Source: Bugula neritina (taxonomy: Eukaryota; Bryozoa; Gymnolaemata; Cheilostomatida; Bugulidae). Taken from it: DNA of 64,000 nucleotides. How positions within the stretch are numbered: position 1 is the first letter of the stretch; the number at the start of each line of letters is the position of its first letter. Shown piece after piece: positions 13,401 to 25,400 of this stretch. The DNA lies in NCBI GenBank assembly GCA_964035545.1, contig OZ037772.1, forward strand, positions 10,803,318 through 10,867,317, given 5' to 3'. The position numbers and the translations under genes were made by a program. Below the pieces are notes generated by a model that was not told the DNA's origin, made no database searches, and was given only the letters and a program-made list of their open reading frames with translations.

Positions 13401-16400
13401 TACCAGGTCGCCTGGAGTCGCCGTCTGTTTCGTTCCGAAGGAGGACCCTTGATGATTGCGTGTGAGGAGGATATTTGTCCTGCGAGCGTCGGACACTGCC
13501 CTGGTGTCCTTGAGGATAATGAGGGCCCTTAGCTGGGTGCATGCTGGCTGGCATACTAGCAGTACGTTTCACAGGGTGTCGTGGAGCTACTGCAGAAGAT
13601 GTGGTGTTATGAGTCACGCCTGCTCTCAATCTGCCCTCCACGTCACCTGCAACCAAACTCATGTGAATATATGAACTTCAGAAAAATTTTCACAGGTTTA
13701 GCTTAAGCCTGCCCCAAATTTTACTAATAAAGGCATAAACATAAAATTTTCGAAAATATTAACGTATGACTTCCCAAAATATTAACATATAATTTCCTAC
13801 TACTTGAACAGAACAAAGCGGGATGGGTGAGAAATAATATATAATTTGCTAGAATGTGTTCCTATAAAATTACCATTATAATGATAGGGTTGGTAACTGG
13901 GCTCCCTGTATGAAGATATTCTAGTTTGTTGGTCTGCAAATACTGGATCTGCTTTGAAATTATCTCCCTTGTGAGTTAGATTTCCTGAGCGTACATTGTT
14001 ATTGTCGTCAGGGCAGTGGTCATGACTGTACGCTATAGGCTGCTCGTTTTTCCAAATGTTTCCTGAGAAAAGACAAGCAATTCAGTTGAAAAGAAAGTAT
14101 TTATTACAAAATAACGAAACATGTGGAAATATAGGTGAGGTGGTAGCTATAATTTGTATGAAGAAGTTGTTACGTCAAATTCATTTCGATTAATCTATGT
14201 ATATACTTCAATCACAACAAGAAGAAAAATCTATTGATTGGAGGAGAAATCTTGGGAAAAAACTTATGTAAGGCTGAAGGTTAACACAGCTAGATGTTAA
14301 ATAAACAGACAAACCAAACCATGATTTTCAACAAACACTTGCTGGTAAATCTTTTGAAAATGCAGCAAAAATATTCCTTGTAATGCTATATTCAAAGGAA
14401 AACTAGTATAGAGGCATGACTTTACTAAGGAAGTATGGCTGGCCTACGAGTAGTAACCCAGTCTATTGACCATCTGTTGACAAGCCGATTACTAGGAAGG
14501 AAACAGATAATAACAGAGCAGACATTATTGGATTTTTAATCAGTGTTTTGTTACATACAATCAAATATACCTGTACAAAGCATGGATGTTGACGCTTACT
14601 GAATTAAGCTGCAGTAATTTCATCTCATGCACAGTAATAAAACAACACGGTGAAGTAGCTCCATAGAGATACATGTCCAGCGGTGGCTAGACTAAATGAA
14701 TATTATTCGTCTTAATTTATAGGTTATGTTTTAAAATTGATTGTACTATACAATAGGCTATGCTTTAAATTAGGTCATGTCCAAAATTGTGTTTTACTAT
14801 AAATATATTTATTGTCGAAGACTGAAAGAAAGTAGCAATGTGAAAAGGTTATATCATATGCTATAAGTTGCAAGTTACAAGTGTTAAGCAAGTGTGCGTC
14901 AAGATAAGTCAAAATACCGGGTTTTTATACCAGTCAAAAAGGTTAGTTATTGTGTAGTAGCCATAATGAGTGTGGAAAAAGCATAATATAGCTGGCATAG
15001 CTGTGATGATACATGAAAAGCTATCATGTATTAGGAAAAAGCTTTCTCAGCTTATGTAAAGTCCCAACTAAAATGTTTTAAAATTCATCAAGAAAACTTT
15101 TCTTATAGATAACCAGAAAGAATATTGTAGTGTTTTCATAATAGCATGAGTTCCAAGTAAAACCAGCTCTACTTGAAACAAATAGACAAGCTAACAGTAC
15201 AAACCCAGTCTATTGCACTGTCTACCATAATGTGAAAGTATAGTGTCACTAAAAATTTATTCAAAAAACTGTAGAATGAAATAAGTTGTTCCATACTCCA
15301 ACACAATTTCATTCCAATAAACTCAAAGTTCTGAGTGTGAAACAAAATGATAAAAACTTGAGGGGAATATAACATCCAACGTTCATTTGTGGGCTTCAGA
15401 ATTGATATAATATAAAACTAACATTCAAAATCAGGAGACATAAATCCAAAAAAGTTAAGACAGCACCATAATTGGACAAAATAGAAAGAATACAAATAGC
15501 TAAAGCATGTCAGTGTAAAATACTAACTAGACGTCATGTACTTACTTCTAACACAAGTCCCTTGAGTCACTACAAACTACTACATACTAACTACACGTTG
15601 CCAGTCAATAGATGGACACTTTCTCACACAGTAAGATGAATGGACTGCAGGTTCACTGGGTACACTTACTCCTTCCCCACACAACTAGCTATTGTCTCTG
15701 AACAAACATCAACCTGGTTATTCTAATAATATTTAAAGCTATGCATAAGTTGCCTATTACCTCTATCTAGAGGGTAAGTCTAGTCTGAGAGTTTGTGTTT
15801 AGAGCTATTGGCTTGTTTTAGGACTATTACTAACAGACGTACTATTTATAGCACTGCTTATCTTTTTATATTTCAAAATAGTACAATGTTACCCGTAAAA
15901 TAATTGCCCCGTTGGGATTCAAACTTCAGACTTTTAACTAGCAAGCCAGCATGCTAACCAGTATACTAAAGAGGCTAGGGGCCAAGACAAAACCTCAACC
16001 ATTTGTTATAGCAGTCTGGAAAATTTAGCAACCAGAGTATAGAGTTGAAATTAGCTAGGAATAGGACAGAGGGGGATAACTCTATAGAAAATATATGCTA
16101 AAGTTAACGTGTGTCAAAATAGTTGCGCTTAGTCTATGAAAGCAGGTTGTAGCAGTGCAGAATGATTTACCTACTCATTGTTAAATTACAACAATATAGT
16201 CTGAGAAAAGGCACCGACATTACATTCCCTTTGCTATAGACAGACGAATGAACAGATTAAAGTAGCTAAATAGAATATTGAACTGTGAAACGATGAATAT
16301 TAATACTTCAATGACTCCTCCATCACCCATCAACAGTGCAAGTTAACTGAAAAATGGTGGCATTGGCTATAGGAAGTTGACTGTGCCATGCATTCAGCAA

Positions 16401-19400
16401 GTTACATAATTGAAGCAAGATCATAATAGTATAATCATATTTTATATTATCTGATACTAAATATAACTTATGTAATACTATACTGGATAGACTACAATAT
16501 AATCATTATAATTTTACAGTATGTTTGTGGACTCTAAGGCTGGAAAAACAACTGAACATTCCTTAGAGACTAAACATTACAACTTAAAGTCAGCACAAAT
16601 AATCAAACCAGTCTGTTTCATAATGAACCAAATATAACAGAATAAAAAATATCACCAACCAATAATATCCAAATTTAATACAATTCAGAAGTTGTAATTG
16701 TGTTTCATGGTTAGAAGCTTTTTCATGAAGATAAATAATTAGATTGAGTTCTTAAAAAAGATAATATTTAGTTAGTCTGGCAGAATGCCCCCTTCTCAGT
16801 TGAAAGCTATGTTTTTCAACCAATGGGCTTATTTAATAACTGCTCCGTAATTTACCTCAGGTGATGGTATAAAATCTTCCCAGCTACAACTTACCAACAA
16901 TATGACCCAGTGCTGCACGCTGCTACGCTGCCAATGAAATAGCCAACTAGTAATCAATGCAGAGGGCATAGAGGAGGGTATGGAATTAAATAGTGAGACT
17001 GAATCAATCTGAAAGTTAATTGAAAGGATTGTTGAAAGGAGAGAGACAATACAAGTTTGTATGTTTAGTGAATACTGTAAATATAACATCGAGTGCAATG
17101 CCTCCGTACTGCTTATATTCCCAGTGATTGTTGGCTATGTGTAAGGGAGGGGCATATAGACAGCCTCACCACAAAGGACAAACTGTAGATACTGAAGCTA
17201 AGCTCTTTGTGAATGGTGATTAAATGAAACAGAGAGAATTAAATTAAAACTGACCGTTTAGAATTAATATAATGTTGAGGGTTTGAAAGCTAGCAGAGGG
17301 GTATTTGAACCTGTTACAGCTTTCATCTATTCAACTATGAAATATTCTCAGAAGATTTGTTAAAATTATGACATTCACTAAAATAGCACCATTTTAGCAA
17401 TTTGGCTGTTAGTTGAATATTAAACCTATTCAGCAGAATAAAGCTTAAAATCACAAAAGTGCATTTTCTTGGTCTCTTTAATTATACCAATTTTAGGATA
17501 AATGATAAAATGTATTTACATGATGCCAGTTTGACACCTGATAAAGTTATATCATAGTGATAGTGCTCTCTATTATGACACGTTTAAAGATTGTAACCAA
17601 GTTAGGAGCGCAATTCATGAAACGGAATACTTTCAGCTTCAACTGGGAACACAACTCTTGATATAAACTGATTTCATAATAAAACAAGACTGTAAGCCGA
17701 AGAACTCGATACAAACAGAGAGAGTACAGGTTTATCTAAGAAATGCACACCAGTTGAGTTACTAAATAGTCCCAGTAGACACTCAGTACGAACTTATACT
17801 CAGTAAAATTCTGCTCCACATCCATGCCTATGGATACAGGTATATAGCATTTATTCAGCAATGTTAGTGCACTTCACTGTTGAAATGCACACAGTAATTA
17901 AGAAATTAAAAATTTAACACTTAACAAAAAAGCTATTTCCAGCCCTCCCCACCACACCAAAATTTATAAGTAAAAATTAAAAATACTTAAGCTTTTGAAG
18001 CCTGTCTGTTACTGCATGCACCTAAATATTATGATAACAGTTCAAGCAACATTCTCAAAGAGTAACCAACACTTACTTTATATTAAAAGGCAGAATATTT
18101 GTCTACATTTACATACCATCTTCATCATTCCACGCCGAGAGAAATGCTAATGACATCTTGAAATACGCTGATTTCTAAGACTGCAATGATGTCTATTTCA
18201 CACACTGGAAACAATATGCAAAGTTCTTGCTGTAAATTCCAACTAGACTGCTGGTAAATGCTGCCTATGTGCAGTACAAGGCAGCTCTACCTAACCATAA
18301 CGTAATACAAGCTATACCAGGTCTAAAATACTAGAACAATGTGCCAGGGTTCCTCCTAACACATTTCTTACTACAAGACTACAAATCCTTCAAATATTTT
18401 AAAATAACTTGATATGACATTAATGGTTTTATGGAAGTCTTCAATATTATTGGTAGTTGAACCAAACAATGTACATAGATACACCCACTATGAAATTAAA
18501 TGTGCTCTACATAATGTAATGTAATCTACAATTTCATATAAACCATCATCAAGTAGTACACCAATACTTATGACTATAATATTATAAAGCTCTAGCGTAT
18601 ACACCAAAACAAATATTATATGGAAATTAAATTTACTTATAGATATATTGGCTTAATGTGTCATGCCGAACAAATGACAGCTAACATGTTACATAATACA
18701 GCTCCACCCTAGGGCTTTATGCAGCCTAAAGTACAATATGCTGCCTAAACAATGAAACTAGCTGAGATTTTTGCTTGCTTTTCAAGTAATACAAAAGTAG
18801 TATTTTTAGATAAAAGAGAAATTAAATGACTACGTCACAATACTAGAACATGACCTTCACCTTTGTGGCAAGATGCCATCTTTATGTCTTCAGTTTCGAT
18901 GAAATTGCTTAACTTTTTAGGATTCAAATAGAGAAAAATATCAGGTTATTTATAAAACATGAAGTTTGGCTCAACTGCTGTGCTTACAGCCTATGCTTAC
19001 AGCCTATGCTTACAGGTGATTGCAAACATTGCTAAAGCATAAACCTCAAATAAATTTCCAAAGATTAATTTGAGCTTTTTTGCATTTGGAGATTTGAATT
19101 CAATGCTAATTCAAAGCGGTAAAATATACTAGAATATCCCACTATAACAGTCAGAAAAGAACTATAACATTTATGAAATAAACTACATTACAATACAGAC
19201 ACCAATCCTCTGCCTGGGGGGATCCCTACAGAATAGTCACGTGTCATTGTGCCAAGCCTTCATTTAATCAAACATTAAAGAAACTGTACAAGTATTTCCA
19301 CTTCATTAAGTAAGAAACAGCAACACACTGTATTACATACAAACTAAATACAACTTAAAAAGATATTTTAATGAGATATGTTTGAAATATCAAATATCTA

Positions 19401-22400
19401 TTGACATTGTTTAGGGCCTGGATTGTGAGTATAACAATAGTGTTACAGTAAAACAAATACAGCGCTATCAACATGGTGGGCTCTAACAAACACGCATGTA
19501 TAAATAAGTTTACAATAAGTGTAGCGTAGCTGCATTTACACCAGTGTAATGTGCATATTTTCCAGTACAGTGTAGTATACATAGTAATGCAGTATTGAGT
19601 ATACATGATAACACAGTATAGTATACATATAGCAATGCAGTATATAATACTAAATAATATATAATACATAATAAATTCTTAATTAATTTTAGCATTTGCA
19701 TTCTCAAATTCTTTTCTAGAACTAATGCTATACAAAATACAAAGGCAGGTGAAGAATGGCAAACAGCAAACCAAAATTAAAACTGTGAGTTACACAACAA
19801 AGATAACTACCAAATGGCAACTTCAGAAATACTAATATTTTCATAATTTATGGAATAATGTCTAGCAACTAACACTGCTACCTTTATTATAGGAAGACAG
19901 ATCTTGTATAACCACTCATCAAATTGAGGTAGTCTAAATTAGTATAAATTCGAATATATAAGAGTTTTCTTTTATTATATGTTCAATGTTAGATTTTAAA
20001 ACTTAGCTCACAACTGGCAACTAGCAACTGGTAACTTGACTAACAACTGACAACTTAACTAGCAACTGGTAACTTGACTAGCAACTTGGCTAGCAACTGG
20101 CAACTTAACAAGCAATTTGACTAGCTACTAGCAAATGGAAATTGAAAAGCATGCAACTCCTAAACAGCTCTGCCAACTAAATCTGTGATGTTAAAACTTT
20201 AAAATGGTTTCCATGAATATTTATCAACTTATCGTGAACTATTGGTTATTGAACTATTACCAATATATTATGTAGATGCACTCAGTAACGCTTTTACTTG
20301 AATGCTAAGGCAGTACCATATTTATCATTTCTATTGAGTATTTATTTTGTCTAATGTAGTGAAACAGAATATTAAAGTAGCCTATCAAACACACACCTTG
20401 TACATGAGCTACTAAAAGGGACCTTCCCATAATTTCTATTTAATCAATAATTTATAACTGATAGAAGACTTGAAGGATGTGTTACATAAGCGGGTCAACA
20501 AAGACATTCTATTGGGTGAAATATTTTACTGAGTAACAGAGTGCAGTACATTCAGAATTGAACCTGTTACCCCCTACAGATCTGTAAACAAATATAATCA
20601 ATATAGATTTCCAGTGACCTTTACTTTTCAATAGTATAAGATAGGCGGGTTACCTACTCAAAGGTGTTGCTTGTATATGGAATGTGTGAGGAAGTGGTAC
20701 CTCAGTCTATTGTGAGGGTGAGTTTAGGGCGGCCACAGCCCTACCACGTTAACAACTTTATTAACAACAGGTTCTGAAGCTAACTTTGATCACCAAGTTA
20801 ACAAAAGTATTCCACGCCAAACATAAAACCGACTTGCAATATTTAAAAAATCTCTAAGATATGGGCAAGTTTTCTGGTACATACGCCAAAGTAACAGATT
20901 TGTAACTAATTTGTGTAGAAAATACATTTTCAAAATTAATCAACCGCTCAAAACTTTAATTTACCAAAATTTATAAAATTAGCTCCACCAGCTATGTCAA
21001 CGTACGAAAAATCAATTTAGAGGCAGACAGAAGAATAAATACCTAGACATTTTGAACTCTGTGTAAATGAAGAGTGCATAATTATTTCAAGTTTGAGCGG
21101 CTAATATAAGATTTTGATGAAGACATAAAACAGCAGACTGAGCAAAAAGGAAGACAAGCCCTATTTTAAAAACCTTTGCTGAAGAATGAAAGCTCACTAG
21201 ACATCACTGTGCATGACTTATAAAAATTAGCAGCACATGCTTGTGAGCGGGTAACTCCTGAGAAAACAAATATACTACAGGAAAGAGAGAAATCTTGATT
21301 TGTGAAGAGGAAATCTCAATAACAGCCTGCCAAACCAACATGCATGACCAGACACAACAAAGCAGTTGCAATATCTCAACATAATGACAACAGTATAAGT
21401 TATAATAGTAGCGAAAATTATACCAAAGCTCCCTCCCCCCAACAAGTGAAACCAAATGCTACCCTACAAACCCTCCCCTGTCACTCACCTTACATTTGAC
21501 ACTGCAGACTTATTTAAATAAGTAACTTCGACACCTACAAGCAGGTGCTTCTATACTGGCATCTTCAAGAGAGAATGGTTTTGACAACATAGAGCATGTG
21601 CTTGCTCAGCTACCAGCCTGCATGCGACATGTGCTCGCAAGTTGCTGTAGTAGAACAGTGTGTGGTCTGTGATATATAGGCACATGTTTACTTAGAGACA
21701 AAACACTCAATTGTTAGGCTAATGTCTCCAAGTAAAAAGTCCATCAATATTGACTCAGCACTTAAACTAATCTTAGCCTTACAACTTTAAACATATTTTT
21801 GCAGCTCCTTTACAACACTTCAAGTGTTACTACATCAGAATATAATATATTAGGTGTTATTTTTTGCAAGAAGAACCTAATATATTATATTCAAATGTAT
21901 ACGAGTCTGAGATATATCAGGAACACCTAAAGATAAATTCTTCTTGTTGAACTAACTTTATTAGAAAATAATAGATTGTATTTTTTACCAAACTAACAAT
22001 ACCCAGCAATTGGGTTAAGCTACTTATACTTTGTTACAGCTGCTACATTATATAGATTTTGCATTCAAATAACTTTTAATAATAATTAAAAATCATTTAC
22101 TGAGTTGCCCTCCCCCCATTAAATTATATCTGCAAATAATTTTAGCTCATCTGTGACCCCCCATCTTTTACTAAAAAGACTCACCAAATTTAAGTCTGCA
22201 AGAATCTCAAATGAAGTAACAACATAAAAATAGCAGTTAATTAAAATTAACTGAGAATTCAAAAAAGAATTAGCTGGTTTCACCAAAAAAGTTTCCCAAA
22301 CAACTAATTTTGATATTGGAAAGCATAGACTGGGAACCCTAAGTCAATAAACTTGCTATGTGCTGAAGTCAATAGACTAATCTTGAGATATTATTTATTC

Positions 22401-25400
22401 AATAGTTATAGAACACAAACAAACCAAGCTCTTATGAAATATTAAAGAAACTATGAAAAAGAACTCTTTGTTGACAAGAAATGCCGACAAAAGACGCAGT
22501 AGACGGCAGCAAGGTCAACTTGGTGTCAGGGAGGCGGATTAACCTTCATGAAAGTAAGTAAATAAGTAGAGGAGATACTACAGTAGGTGTATTACAGTAG
22601 GTGTATTATAGTAGGTGTATTATAGTAGGTGTATTATAGTAGGTGTATTATAGTAGGTGTATTATAGTAGGTGTATTACAGTAGGTGTATTACAGTAGGT
22701 GTATTACAGTAGGTGTATTATAGTAGGTGTATTATAGTAGGTGTATTATAGTAGGTGTATTACAGTAGGTGTATTATAGTAGGTGTATTATAGTAGATGT
22801 ATTACAGTAGGTGTATTATAGTAGGTGTATTACAGTAGGTGTATTATAGTAGGTGTATTATAGTAGGTGTATTATACAGGTAAAGTCCCGCCACCCACGC
22901 AGGATCACGGTGGTGAAAGGTGACCATTACACAGGTAAAGTATGCCATATTTAATTTGTTATATCAGTACTGAACAAACTTATAATATCTAGCAGCTATG
23001 TTCTTTCAGAAAATCTACAATGTCTCACAATTTTCTGTTAAATTTTCCCCAGACCAAACAAGCTCCTGCTGTAAGTCTGTATACATATATAGAGGAGAGA
23101 CAACTCTACAAGAAAATTATGCGACTACATTTGATTATTCTTTAGGAGTTTAGGTGTTCATTGTAACTCTTACCTGCGCTGATGATCCCATTTGACTGCA
23201 TTGGGAGTCGTTTCTCTTGCCCTGACTGCACGTCTACAGGTTGAATCTCATCAATGGTGGCGTATATGACATCATCAATTCTGTCGTAGAGCGGCGCGTA
23301 CACCGCAGCGTAGATGGGTGACCGTGTGGAACCATAGCCTGAGGCCGATACAGTTATATAGCCCGGTTTATACACCGAGTCGGAAGATGGAAAATATACC
23401 GGAGCAAATACAGGAAGTCTCTTAGAGATATGATAGTGATTTTGTGACGCGGAGTGCCACGACTGAGATCTAGCGTGTGACGTCTGCAGATAGTGATAGG
23501 GATCATGCATCTGATTTAGAGACTTGGTTCTCTGGTGGTAACGCTCCGTCGGTACAACAGCTTGTACAGCGGAACTGTCTATATTGATTGAAGGCTCTTT
23601 ATCTCTTCGTCTCTCAAAAGGTTTTCCCAAACTTGGATTTGTCTTCCCATAAGAATATTCAGAATAACGATTAACGTGAGGTGAGTTTGAGTTGACCAAT
23701 CGTGAGTGAGAAGTACTGCGTAAAGTCCTGTAGTGTTTTACTCTCTCCTCCTTCCTTTCAGGGTACAGATCCGGTAACATGACTGAACTGTCCAATACAA
23801 CGTTAGTTTCTAGAACATTCCGAGCTTTCCCTTGTAGCCCAACTTTATCAAAGAGCGAGTTATGATTCGTCAATATTTCAATCTTACGAGTCAGCTGATT
23901 GGCTGAGTATATCTTGCCGTTCTCCACGGCCTGGTAGTACTCACTGTGGTGAGAATATACAGTTTCCCGATTGGCAGCGATGTCAGCCTCTGTTTGAGTA
24001 CTGACGTGTTGCTGACTTATCATGCTGTCGGAGTGAGACCGACTGTGACTAACAGACAGACACACCCCTCCCTTCCTCTCGCCTATTCCTAGCACGCTCC
24101 TCCTTCGACTAGCCAGTCTGCGTTGTCTCACGCCTAGTACAGGCTGGTGCTGGTAATACCGCTTTAGCCGCGCTTGCAGTTCATCTACTGGAGGGGGCGT
24201 TACGCTACCGTCCCGTGATGAGAGACGGCTATGAGTTGTGGTCATCAGTCTATACGAGTCGCTCATAGCCTTAGCTGTATAATCGGTGATGGCGGGCTGG
24301 CTAGCTGACCTCCGTAATGGTCGTATAGCCTCAGGTACTTGACTGTCATGGAGAGAGGGGCGTGGTCTTTGTGGAGTGTTTAAAGACTGAGATCTTTTAA
24401 TAGGACTTGAGAAGGTACGGTCACGTCTGGACGGTCTCATTGTTCCGTTAGCACCATTCTGAAAAGTCATGCAAAGAGTACAAATATGCAAAAATAGTTG
24501 CCTTCAATAAAATCTAATAAATAATAGCGAAGATTTACATTGGCTTCGGTTAATTGATACATGAAAGAACATGCAGTGTAGAGTTTTCAGAATTATCTAC
24601 CCACAAACCAGAATTGTTTGAAAAATGGATTTCAGAAAAATGAATACTAGTTTTCAGTAAATATTACTTTAAATTATTACAAATAGGATGCTATAAACCC
24701 AAGTAACTTTCTGTATTTGTATTCAACATGGTGACAACTTCTGTGTGCACAATGTAGTGAATAATGTAGTGCACAATGTAGTGCACAATGTGAATAATGT
24801 AGTGCATAATGTAGTGCATAATGTAGTGCATAATGTATTGCATAATGTATTGCATAATGTAATGCATAATGCAATTACTCTATTAGTGCAGGATATTCAA
24901 ATTTACCTGCAGTTCTTTAGAGTGAAAACTTACCTGAGTTATTTTATTTGTGATATTCATGACTTCGCTGTCTCGACTATCCACATCTTCGCTGGAGTTA
25001 CTCGAGGGAGTTGTTTTCTTATTTGAATCTACAAAAGTTCAATTTTTATTAAATATATTTCAGTCAATAGAAAAACCAGGTTTTTTAAAGGTGCAGAGTA
25101 GAGTAAAACAATTGCCTGGTATGACACTCGTTGTAAATAAAATTATTTTCATAATATTAATTTAAGATGATTCCGGAAGTTTAATGTCTAATAAAAATTG
25201 TAACTCAAACAGATGATTTTAGACAGCTACGTGTTGCTGCTTTAACATTGCAATACTTCAACATTAGGGGAGGTATTTCACAGCCGAGGATGTGTTCTCT
25301 TGTAAAAGATTTAAATCCCACTCTAGCAACAGTCAGACATAAAACTGACATAAAATTACCAACAAAACTTATTCACAGTTCCTTCATAAACAACAGACAC

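Larger units (their letters stand above)
14063..23173 (-). other. 9.1-kb intron of the AJM1-like gene
   Basis: No further exon with matching phase was found except the alternative start exon at 18117-18156. The intron also holds a tRNA-like relic (15906-15975), a 20-bp-type repeat (20008-20125) and a 14-bp array (22579-22876). The remainder is AT-rich sequence in which I see nothing. Confidence 0.6.

Noticed and set aside
15906-15975. Functional tRNA gene
   Set aside because: Boxes A and B are recognisable, but the anticodon stem does not pair and no clear anticodon can be read.
22579-22876. CRISPR-like regular array
   Set aside because: Units are contiguous without spacers, and the window is clearly animal nuclear DNA.
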